A stretch of DNA of 64,000 bases from Streptomyces sp. NBRC 109706. GTDB lineage: Bacteria; Actinomycetota; Actinomycetes; Streptomycetales; Streptomycetaceae. The stretch is from the NCBI RefSeq assembly GCF_000974485.1, contig NZ_BBOM01000006.1, positions 682,001-746,000 on the forward strand, written 5' to 3'. Position 1 is the first letter of the stretch. Every line of letters begins with the position of its first letter. Positions 42,483 through 50,181 of the stretch are shown one piece after another. The notes below the pieces were generated by a model. It was not told where the DNA came from. It was given only the letters and a program-made list of their open reading frames with translations, and ran no database searches. A program made the position numbers and the translations under genes.

Positions 42483-42706
42483 TCAGGAGATTCGCCTCCG
42501 ATCTCGCCGGCGGCCCGCCTTTTGGATCTTCCTTTTCGATCTTCCCCGCCGGGCCCGTAATTCTCGCCCGTTTATCGATCTTTATCGATCTTCCCCGAAC
42601 CGGCCGATCTTTTCGTCTCCTCCTCTGTGCCGGTTCGGTTTCTCTCTCTACACTCCCGCCACGTCTGTCTGTTTTCCGGATCACGCCTGAGCGTCAAGGA
42701 GGACGA
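42483..42706 (+). promoter_or_regulatory. T-rich leader of hppA with iterated GATCTT motifs
   Basis: GATCTT or GATCTTT recurs at about 42525, 42538, 42577, 42587 and 42606. At 42571-42590 the decamer TTTATCGATC is exactly duplicated. The stretch is pyrimidine-rich and much more AT-rich than flanking coding DNA. AAGGAGGA at 42697-42703 is a near-perfect ribosome site for hppA. The repeats may bind a regulator or form a structured leader. Confidence 0.5.
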
Positions 42707-45127
42707 ATGGCACATCCCCATGTCATGCAGGCAGCTGACGCCGTCGAACTCACCAGTGGAAACCGCGTCCTCGTCCTGCTGATTGCGGTGGTCGCCCTGG
42801 CCGCGCTGGGCCTGGCGGTCGTGCTGGTGCGGCAGGTGCTCGCCGCGCAGGAGGGCACGGACAACATGCGGCGGATCGCCGCCGCGGTTCAGGAGGGTGC
42901 CAACGCCTATCTCGCCCGACAACTCCGCACACTCGCGGGGTTCGCGGTCGTCGTGGTGTTTCTGCTGTTGCTTCTCCCGGCCGACGACTGGAACGAACGC
43001 ATCGGCCGATCACTGTTCTTCGTGGTCGGCGCGGCATTCTCCGCCGGCACCGGTTATCTCGGAATGTGGTTGGCGGTGCGGAGCAATGTCCGTGTGGCGG
43101 CTGCTGCACGTGAGGCCGGCGAAAAGGATCTTATTTCGGTGCGGCACCAGGCGATGCGCATCGCGTTTCGCACCGGTGGCGTCGTCGGAATGTGCACGGT
43201 CGGCCTTGGACTGCTGGGTGCCGCCTGTGTGGTGCTGGTGTACACGGCCGACGCGCCCAAGGTGTTGGAGGGTTTCGGCCTGGGCGCCGCGCTGATCGCG
43301 ATGTTCATGAGGGTCGGCGGCGGCATCTTCACCAAGGCCGCCGATGTGGGCGCCGACCTGGTCGGCAAGGTGGAGAAGGGCATCCCCGAGGACGATCCGC
43401 GCAACGCCGCCACCATCGCCGACAACGTCGGTGACAATGTGGGCGACTGCGCCGGCATGGCCGCCGACCTCTTCGAGTCCTACGCGGTCACCCTGGTCGC
43501 CGCCCTGATCCTGGGCACCGTGGCCTTCGGCGACGCCGGCCTGGCCTACCCGCTGCTCGTCCCGGCGATCGGCGTGCTCACCGCGATGGCCGGGATCTTC
43601 CTGGTCGCCCCGCGCCGCTCCGACCGCACCAGCATGACCGCCATCAACCGGGGCTTCTTCCTGTCGGCGGGCATCTCCCTGGTGCTGGTGGCGATAGCGA
43701 CCTATCTCTACCTCCCCGCCAGCTTCGCCGATCTGGACGGCATCACCGACGCCGAGATCGCGGCACACGACGCCGATCCGAGGCTGTTCGCGCTGACGGC
43801 GGTCGCCATCGGGATCGTGCTGGCCGCGCTGATCCAGCAGCTCACCGGCTACTTCACCGAACCCGGCCGGCGTCCGGTGCGGGATATCGGCAAGACGTCC
43901 AGGACCGGCCCGGCGACGGTGGTGCTGGCCGGGTTCTCGCTGGGCCTCGAATCCGCCGTCTACACCGCGCTGTTGGTCGGCCTCAGCGTTTACGCCGCGT
44001 TCACACTGGCCGGTGGCACCATTATGTTGGCGCTCTTCGCGGTCGCGCTCGCCGGCACCGGGCTGCTCACCACGGTGGGCGTGATCGTGGCGATGGACAC
44101 GTTCGGCCCGGTCGCCGACAACGCCCAGGGCATCGCCGAGATGTCGGGCGATGTGGAGGGCGAGGGCGCCCAGGTGCTCACCGATCTGGACGCGGTGGGC
44201 AACACCACCAAGGCGGTCACCAAGGGCATCGCGATCGCCACCGCGGTGCTGGCGGCGGCGGCGCTCTTCGGCTCCTACCGGGACGCGGTCGCCGAGGCGA
44301 TCAGGGACGCCGGGCTGACGTTGGAGCAGAGGTCGGCGGAGACGGCCCTGAGCCTGGACATCAGCCAGCCCAACAACCTGGTCGGGCTGATCATGGGCGC
44401 GGCCGTGGTCTTCCTCTTCTCCGGGCTGGCCGTCAACGCGGTCTCCCGGTCGGCGGGTTCGGTGGTCTACGAGGTGCGGCGGCAGTTCCGGGAGCACCCG
44501 GGGATCATGGACCACACCGAGCAACCCGAGTACGGAAAGGTCGTGGACATCTGCACCAGGGACTCGCTCCGCGAGTTGGCGACCCCGGGGTTGCTTGCCG
44601 TGATGGCGCCCATCGCGGTCGGCTTCAGCATGGGCGTCGGCCCGCTGGGCGCCTATCTGGCCGGCGCGATCGGCACCGGCATCCTGATGGCGGTGTTCCT
44701 GGCCAACTCCGGTGGCGCCTGGGACAACGCCAAGAAGCTGGTCGAGGACGGTCATCACGGCGGCAAGGGCAGCGAGGCGCATGAGGCGACGGTGATCGGC
44801 GACACCATCGGCGACCCGTTCAAGGACACCGCCGGGCCGGCGATCAACCCGCTGCTCAAGGTGATGAACCTGGTGGCGCTGCTGATCGCGCCCGCCGTGA
44901 TCACGCTCAGCTATGGCGATGACGCGAGTTCCTGGGCGCGCGGGCTGATCGCCGGCGTGGCGGTGGCGGTGATCGTCGTCGCGGTCCAGGTCTCCAGGCG
45001 GCGTGGCATCGCGGTGGACGACTCCGAGAGCGAGGCCGGCGAAGCCCCCGGTGCCGGTGCCGATGACGGCGGAGGGGCGGACGGTGGCGCGCCCGGGAGG
45101 GTGGAGAATCGGCCAACCACGGGCTGA
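42707..45127 (+). CDS. hppA: K+-insensitive proton-translocating membrane pyrophosphatase
   Basis: An 806-residue membrane pyrophosphatase that couples PPi hydrolysis to proton pumping. Catalytic motifs: GIPEDDPRNAATIADNVGDN, NVGDCAGMAADLFESYAVT, VAMDTFGPVADNAQGIAEMS and SGGAWDNAKKLVEDGHHGGK. The signature GNTTKAVTKG has lysine where K+-dependent enzymes have alanine, which marks the K+-independent type. Many spans are present, starting with VLVLLIAVVALAALGLAVVL. The C-terminus has an unusual acidic, Gly-rich tail of about 35 residues. ATG 42707 follows AAGGAGGA. A strong terminator follows. Confidence 0.96.
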   Translation: MAHPHVMQAADAVELTSGNRVLVLLIAVVALAALGLAVVLVRQVLAAQEGTDNMRRIAAAVQEGANAYLARQLRTLAGFAVVVVFLLLLLPADDWNERIGRSLFFVVGAAFSAGTGYLGMWLAVRSNVRVAAAAREAGEKDLISVRHQAMRIAFRTGGVVGMCTVGLGLLGAACVVLVYTADAPKVLEGFGLGAALIAMFMRVGGGIFTKAADVGADLVGKVEKGIPEDDPRNAATIADNVGDNVGDCAGMAADLFESYAVTLVAALILGTVAFGDAGLAYPLLVPAIGVLTAMAGIFLVAPRRSDRTSMTAINRGFFLSAGISLVLVAIATYLYLPASFADLDGITDAEIAAHDADPRLFALTAVAIGIVLAALIQQLTGYFTEPGRRPVRDIGKTSRTGPATVVLAGFSLGLESAVYTALLVGLSVYAAFTLAGGTIMLALFAVALAGTGLLTTVGVIVAMDTFGPVADNAQGIAEMSGDVEGEGAQVLTDLDAVGNTTKAVTKGIAIATAVLAAAALFGSYRDAVAEAIRDAGLTLEQRSAETALSLDISQPNNLVGLIMGAAVVFLFSGLAVNAVSRSAGSVVYEVRRQFREHPGIMDHTEQPEYGKVVDICTRDSLRELATPGLLAVMAPIAVGFSMGVGPLGAYLAGAIGTGILMAVFLANSGGAWDNAKKLVEDGHHGGKGSEAHEATVIGDTIGDPFKDTAGPAINPLLKVMNLVALLIAPAVITLSYGDDASSWARGLIAGVAVAVIVVAVQVSRRRGIAVDDSESEAGEAPGAGADDGGGADGGAPGRVENRPTTG

Positions 45128-45133
45128 TCCGGC

Positions 45134-45170
45134 CGCTCGGCGCCCGCCCCCGAGAGGCGGGCGCCGAGCG
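45134..45170 (+). terminator. Strong terminator of hppA
   Basis: Perfect 15-bp arms (CGCTCGGCGCCCGCC and its complement) surround a 7-base loop, 7 bp after the hppA stop. It is one of the strongest hairpins in the window. Confidence 0.9.
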
Positions 45171-45195
45171 CGCCGGCTCTGGCAGTCTGGACGAC

Positions 45196-46149
45196 GTGAC
45201 CCGTGACCAACTCCTCGCCCAGCTCGCCGGATTGCGCCGGGCGCGCGTCGCCGGCCGGCGCGCGCCGCACAAGCCGCTGCTGGTGCTCTGGCTGCTCGGC
45301 CGCTTCGCCGCCGACGGCAACACCGAGGTCAGCTATGCCGAGGCCGAGGAGCCGGTGTCCGCGCTGATCAACGACTTCGGGCCGGTCGTGCGTTCCCCGA
45401 GCCAGGCCAGGCAGCGCGCCGCGATGCCGTTCGTCCATCTGGAACGGACCCTCTGGGAGCTGCGCGACGACCGCGGCCGGCCGTTGGACTCCGACACGCC
45501 CGAGCGCGGATCGGTGCTGCGGGCCCGTGGCGCCAGGGGACGGCTGCGCCCCGAGGTGGAGCTGGCGCTGGCCGAGCCGGGCGCGCTGGCGGCCGCGGTG
45601 CGGCTGCTGCTGGAGTCGCACTTCACCCCGTCCATTGAGGAACTGATCGGCGCGGCCGTGGGGTTGGACCTCACCGAGCTGGAGGTGGAGGCGGCCAGGC
45701 TGGTCGCGGCCGGGGGCGGGCGGCGCGCCCGGCATTCCGGGTTCGCCGAGGTGGTGCTGCGGGCGTACGCCTACGCCTGCGCCATGTGCGGGTTCGACGG
45801 GGCGCTCGGCAGGCGTCCGGTCGGGCTTGAGGCCGCCCATATCCGTTGGCACAGCCAGCAGGGGCCCGATCTGTTGACCAACGGGCTGGCGCTGTGCGCC
45901 CTGCACCACACCCTGTTCGACCTGGGCGCGCTGGGGTTGACGGCCGAGGGGCGGGTCCGGGTCTCCGGGCTCTATGTCGCGCGTTCGGCCGCCGGCCGGG
46001 CCACCTACGAGCTGGACGGGCGCCCGTTGGCCGAGCCGGTGCCGGGGCAGCCGGGGCCCGGGCGGGCGTTTGTCGCCTGGCACAGCGCGCAGGTCTTCAA
46101 GAGCGCCGAGAAGGACCTGGAGGTCACCAGCGGCGAACCCGTCGGCTGA
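45196..46149 (+). CDS. HNH endonuclease with sulfur-binding-type N-terminal domain (McrA-like)
   Basis: A 317-residue predicted type IV restriction enzyme. The N-terminal 160 residues (HKPLLVLWLLGRFAADGNTE, SALINDFGPVV, RAAMPFVHLERTLWELRDDR) match the layout of sulfur-binding domains that recognise phosphorothioated DNA. The C-terminal HNH is CAMCGFDGALGRRPVGLEAA, then HIRWHSQQGPDLLTNGLALC and ALHHTLFDLGAL: zinc cysteines, the catalytic His and the Asn/His pair are all present. ScoMcrA in S. coelicolor is a larger relative. A CAGTCT 8 bp before GTG suggests leaderless expression. It lies alone in core genes, with no dnd genes nearby. Confidence 0.82.
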   Translation: MTRDQLLAQLAGLRRARVAGRRAPHKPLLVLWLLGRFAADGNTEVSYAEAEEPVSALINDFGPVVRSPSQARQRAAMPFVHLERTLWELRDDRGRPLDSDTPERGSVLRARGARGRLRPEVELALAEPGALAAAVRLLLESHFTPSIEELIGAAVGLDLTELEVEAARLVAAGGGRRARHSGFAEVVLRAYAYACAMCGFDGALGRRPVGLEAAHIRWHSQQGPDLLTNGLALCALHHTLFDLGALGLTAEGRVRVSGLYVARSAAGRATYELDGRPLAEPVPGQPGPGRAFVAWHSAQVFKSAEKDLEVTSGEPVG

Positions 46150-46198
46150 CCGGTCCGCCGCCCGACCGTTCCGTCGCCCGTTCAGCCGCCCCGACCGT

Positions 46199-46738
46199 TC
46201 AGCTTCCCGGCGGGGGCTGGTCGACGAGCAGCGCCAGCAGGCCGACCAGCGTGGCGCCGCTGACGATCTCGCGGCGTCTGATCATCTCGCGGACCTCGGA
46301 CAGCGGCACCCACTCAAGCCGCTCCGCCTCGTTCACCTCGGTGGGCGGGCCGGTCCAGACGGACCGTTCGGCCAGGAAGACATGGTGCTCGGCGTCGGTG
46401 ATGCCGTTGGCCGGCTCGGCATAGACCAGTGGGCGCAGGCTCTTGGGCCGCCAGCCGGTCTCCTCCTCGGCCTCCCGCGCGGCGGCCTCCTCGGGCGTCT
46501 CGCCGTCCTCGATCAGGCCCATCGGCAGTTCCCAGGCCCAGGTGTCCGTGACAAAGCGGTGCCGCCACAGCATCAGCACCCGCCGCTCCTCGTCGAGCAG
46601 CACGGTCACCGCGAGATGCCGCAGTTTGATCACATGGTGCTCGTAACGGTGACCGTCGGGCTGCTCCACATCCACCAGCCAGAGGTCGAGCCAGGGATCG
46701 TCATAGATCTGCCGCTCACCGTGAATCCGCCACCGCAC
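46199..46738 (-). CDS. NUDIX hydrolase (ADP-ribose pyrophosphatase-like)
   Basis: A 179-residue NUDIX protein. It starts VRWRIHGERQIYDDPWLDLW, followed by HHVIKLRHLAVTVLLDEERR. The NUDIX box is LPMGLIEDGETPEEAAAREA then EEETGW; the usual PGG is P-M-G. The C-terminus has HHVFLAERSVWTGPP and EVNEAERLEWVPLSEV, as in ADP-ribose pyrophosphatases. GTG 46738 has GGGAGG about 9 bp upstream, and this start matches the family N-terminus; an ATG at 46789 is in frame. The next gene (HAD) is divergent. Confidence 0.86.
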   Translation of the reverse strand: MRWRIHGERQIYDDPWLDLWLVDVEQPDGHRYEHHVIKLRHLAVTVLLDEERRVLMLWRHRFVTDTWAWELPMGLIEDGETPEEAAAREAEEETGWRPKSLRPLVYAEPANGITDAEHHVFLAERSVWTGPPTEVNEAERLEWVPLSEVREMIRRREIVSGATLVGLLALLVDQPPPGS

Positions 46739-46855
46739 TGTGCCGCCCCTCCCGCTTCCCGGTCCACCCGCTTCCCGATCTTCTTGCACCAGGGACCCAT
46801 GTGGCTATAGGACTTATCCGCGTACGGTGCTGCCGGGAGAACGGAGAAACGGACC

Positions 46856-47485
46856 GTGGTAGAGCGGCCGGAGCGTTCTTTTGACGCCGTGCTCTGCGAT
46901 CTGGACGGGGTGCTGCGGCACTGGGACCCAGGCGTGATGACCGGCCTGGACGCGGAGTTCGGGCTGCCCAGCGGGGCTCTGTCGGCGGCGGCCTTCCATG
47001 CCGACCGGCTCGTTCCCGCGGTCACCGGGGTCACCACGGACGAGGCGTGGCGGGAGGCGGTCGCCGTCCAGCTCACGCCGGCGTGCGGGTCGTCCGAGCG
47101 GGCGCGCGCACTGGTCGCGGCGTGGACCGACACCCCCGGATCGGTGGACGGTGAAGCGCTCGCCCTGTTGACGCGGGCCCGCCGGCAGGTGCCGGTGGTC
47201 CTTGTGACCAACGCCACCACCCGACTCGACGACGACCTGGCCGCCCTGGGGCTCACCGGCGCGGTGGACGCCGTGGTCAACTCGGCGCGCGAGGGAGTGG
47301 CCAAGCCCGATCCCGGGATCTTCCTGGTGGCCGCCGCGCGGGCGGGCGTCGCCGTGGACCGTTGCCTCTTCGTCGACGACACGCTCGGCCATGTGACGGC
47401 GGCTCAGCGGTTGGGGATGACCGCCGTGCACCACCGGGGCATCGGCGATCTGCGCGCCGCGCTGCGCCCGGTGACCTCGCGTTGA
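46856..47485 (+). CDS. HAD-family hydrolase
   Basis: A 209-residue HAD-IA phosphatase. Motif I is AVLCDLDGVLRHWDPG (D-L-D), motif II VVLVTNATTRL, motif III lysine in EGVAKPDPGIFLV, and motif IV LFVDDTLGHVTAAQRLG. A helical cap lies at residues 30-95. GTG start. The gene shares a promoter region with the divergent NUDIX gene. Substrate unknown; sugar phosphate or phosphoglycolate-like substrates are typical. Confidence 0.88.
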   Translation: MVERPERSFDAVLCDLDGVLRHWDPGVMTGLDAEFGLPSGALSAAAFHADRLVPAVTGVTTDEAWREAVAVQLTPACGSSERARALVAAWTDTPGSVDGEALALLTRARRQVPVVLVTNATTRLDDDLAALGLTGAVDAVVNSAREGVAKPDPGIFLVAAARAGVAVDRCLFVDDTLGHVTAAQRLGMTAVHHRGIGDLRAALRPVTSR

Positions 47486-47672
47486 GCCGCCCGGATCGCC
47501 TTGTCAACGGCCCGAGTTGCGGTGCCGACGAGCGTCACGGGGACGCCCGATCCACTCCGCCGGGTGACTGATGCAAATGGCTGCACATCGGGACATGGCT
47601 GCCGGCCGTCACTCGGAAGAGGGATGTTCGACGTGTAAGTTCCCGCCCGAGCGGCACGAAGGGACGAGAAAC

Positions 47673-48434
47673 GTGAAGAAGAAGCTCCCGGTGGCACTGT
47701 CGGGTTGTGCGGCGTTGGTGTTCACGCTGGCCGCGTGCGGCGGCGACGACAACAACAAGGTCGACGAGTGGGCGCAGAGCGTCTGTGATCAGGTACAGCC
47801 CCAGGTGGAGAAGATCCAGCAGGCGAATGTGGCGATCGCGGAGGCCAGCGACGGCAGTCGGACCCCCGAGGAGGTTCAGGAGGCCGATTCCGAGGCGTTC
47901 GGGAACATCTCGGACGCCTATGGCTCCCTCGCCGACGCCGTGGACGGCGCCGGCGACCCGCCGGTGGACGACGGCGAGCGGCTGCGCGAGGAGGCCGTCT
48001 CCGAACTGCGCGGCATCTCGGACGCCTACGGTGGGCTGCGGGAGACGATGGACGGTCTGGACACCTCGGACCAGGGGCAGTTCGCCGAGGGCCTGCAGGA
48101 TATCGCCGGCCAGCTTGAGGAGTTGGGCCAGAGCGGTGACGAGGCGCTGAACGAGCTGCAGTCCGGCGAGCTGGGCGAGGCGATGGCCCGTCAGGACGGC
48201 TGCCAGAGCCCCTCGTCGCCGGGCGAGGGCGACGACGACGGCGCGCCCACCGAGGGGAACGCCGAGGAGAACACCGAGGGGAACGCCGACGGGGACGCCT
48301 CAGCCGAGGAGGACGCCGCGCCCGAGGAGGAAGCGGCGGAGGAGCCCGCCGAGGACGGCGAGGGGGAGTCGGAGGGGGACGCCGATGAGGCCGTGGGGAC
48401 CGAGACCGGCGCGGAGCCCGAGTCGGACCGTTGA
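47673..48434 (+). CDS. Secreted lipoprotein with acidic C-terminal tail
   Basis: A 253-residue lipoprotein. Signal VKKKLPVALSGCAALVFTLA ends at the lipobox LAAC, then GGDDNN. The central 150 residues are helical with the recurrent phrase IS-DAYG-LR/LA (NISDAYGSLADAV, GISDAYGGLRETMDGL), suggesting an internal repeat. The last 60 residues are almost only Glu, Asp, Gly, Ala. GTG 47673 follows GGGACGAG. 'Small secreted protein' is the usual label for related genes; its role is unknown. Confidence 0.8.
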   Translation: MKKKLPVALSGCAALVFTLAACGGDDNNKVDEWAQSVCDQVQPQVEKIQQANVAIAEASDGSRTPEEVQEADSEAFGNISDAYGSLADAVDGAGDPPVDDGERLREEAVSELRGISDAYGGLRETMDGLDTSDQGQFAEGLQDIAGQLEELGQSGDEALNELQSGELGEAMARQDGCQSPSSPGEGDDDGAPTEGNAEENTEGNADGDASAEEDAAPEEEAAEEPAEDGEGESEGDADEAVGTETGAEPESDR

Positions 48435-48457
48435 CGGACGTTGATCACAATGGTCCG

Positions 48458-49984
48458 GTGAGCATCCAAGGTCTTCCCGTTTCCGGCCCCGGCACCGCTC
48501 GGCTGCGCGAGGCGCTGCGCAAGGCGTCCTTCACCTCCGACGGCGTGCTCGACCTGCTGGGCGCCCCCGCGTACGCGGCGCTCGCGCGGGGCGAATCCGT
48601 TCCCGCGCTCCGCGTCACGCTCGGGGACGCCGGCCCGTTGGCCACGCTGATCCAGCTGTTCCTGCTGGGGCGGTCGGTGCCGGCGGCACAGGCGGGCGCC
48701 GCCCTGCCCGTGGCGTCGGCGGTCGCGGAGGGCTGGCTGGTGCCGGGCGAGGACGCGGTGGCCGAGACCCTTCGGGCCAGCGTGGACATCCGGCCATACG
48801 CGGGCGACGCCGGCGAGGACTGGTGGATCGTCTCCGATCCGGGGCGCGCGGTCGGCGGCGGCGCCGGTGCCCATGGGCAGTCGCGCGACGTGGTGCTCGG
48901 CGCCGGCGGCGCGTCCACCACGTTGGCGCAGCTCACCGTGCGGGAGCCGATCGGGCGGGCGCTCGATCTCGGCACCGGGTCCGGCGTCCAGGCGCTGCAT
49001 CTCGGTCGGCACGCGGAGCAGGTCACCGCGACCGATGTGAACCCGCGCGCGCTGCGGATCGCGGAGCTCACGCTGGCGCTCTCCGACGCGCCGGCGGCCG
49101 ATCTGCGGCGTGGTTCGCTCTTCGAGCCGGTGGCGACTGACGAACCCTATGATCTGATCGTCTCCAACCCGCCCTTTGTGATTTCCCCCTCCACCCCGGG
49201 CTCCGGCCTGACCTACCGGGACGGCGGCCTGCCGGGAGACGCGCTCTGCCGCACCCTGGTGCGCACGGCGGCCAACCGGCTGGCTCCCGGAGGGTACCTC
49301 CAACTGCTCGCCAACTGGGAGCAGTTGGCGGACGAGGACTGGCGCGAGCGGTTGGCCTCCTGGGTGCCGCCCGAGTGCGACGCCTGGATCGTGCGCCGCG
49401 AGGAACAGGACGTCAACGAGTACGCCGAGCTGTGGCTGCGGGACGCCGGCGCCCACCGGGGGGATTCGTCCGACTATCAGCTCGCCTATCATGCCTGGCT
49501 CGACGAGTTCGCCGAACGGTCCGTGCGCTCGGTCGGCCTCGGCTGGATCGCGCTGCGCAAATCGGGCGCCGAGCGTCCGTCCGTGCTGGTCGAGGAGTGG
49601 ACCCACCCGGTGGAGCAGCCGCTCGGGGAGACCGTCCGCGCCCATTTCGAGCGGGCGGACTTCCTGCGCGACCATGACGACGAGGCGTTGCTGGCCGCCC
49701 GTTATGTCCTCGCGGACGGGGTGGTCCAGGAGCAACTGGGCCAGCCGGGTGCCGAGCATCCCGAGCATGTGGTGCTGCGTCAGCGGCACGGCATGTTGCG
49801 GGCCACCGCGATGGACACCGTCAGCGCGGGTTTCGCCGGCAGTTGTGACGGAAGCCTCGCCGCCGGCGCGCTCCTGGACGCGATCGCGCAGCTGATCGAA
49901 GAGGATCCGGCCAGCCTCCGCGCGACCGCCCCACAATGGCTGCGCCCCCTCGTTGAGCAGGGCTTTCTCCTTCCTTCCGGCTGA
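48458..49984 (+). CDS. SAM-dependent methyltransferase, NPPF type
   Basis: A 508-residue protein with a winged-helix-like N-terminal domain (about 1-130). A class I methyltransferase follows: motif I ALDLGTGSGVQALHL, VTATDVNPRALRIAEL, and the catalytic SNPPFVISP, typical of enzymes that methylate exocyclic nitrogen or glutamine amides (HemK/RsmC-like). A C-terminal domain of about 170 residues adds substrate contacts. Start: TTG 48431 overlaps the lipoprotein stop; GTG 48458 is the alternative used here. Neither has a strong ribosome site. Upstream of topA by about 200 bp. The target is unknown. Confidence 0.82.
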   Translation: MSIQGLPVSGPGTARLREALRKASFTSDGVLDLLGAPAYAALARGESVPALRVTLGDAGPLATLIQLFLLGRSVPAAQAGAALPVASAVAEGWLVPGEDAVAETLRASVDIRPYAGDAGEDWWIVSDPGRAVGGGAGAHGQSRDVVLGAGGASTTLAQLTVREPIGRALDLGTGSGVQALHLGRHAEQVTATDVNPRALRIAELTLALSDAPAADLRRGSLFEPVATDEPYDLIVSNPPFVISPSTPGSGLTYRDGGLPGDALCRTLVRTAANRLAPGGYLQLLANWEQLADEDWRERLASWVPPECDAWIVRREEQDVNEYAELWLRDAGAHRGDSSDYQLAYHAWLDEFAERSVRSVGLGWIALRKSGAERPSVLVEEWTHPVEQPLGETVRAHFERADFLRDHDDEALLAARYVLADGVVQEQLGQPGAEHPEHVVLRQRHGMLRATAMDTVSAGFAGSCDGSLAAGALLDAIAQLIEEDPASLRATAPQWLRPLVEQGFLLPSG

Positions 49985-50181
49985 TCGCCCGAGGGTCGGG
50001 AATCGGCCCGATGGCGGTGTACGGACAACAGGCCGGGTGTCACCGGGCGGCGGGAGGGGCTGGTCTCGGGTTACCGTTCGAGATGCGTTGCGGGGTTTTC
50101 CCATTTGACACGCAGCAGGGATGTACCGTCACACTCCGCACCGACGACACGTTCCCCCGGGCTGGAGAGAAGAGCGAGAAG

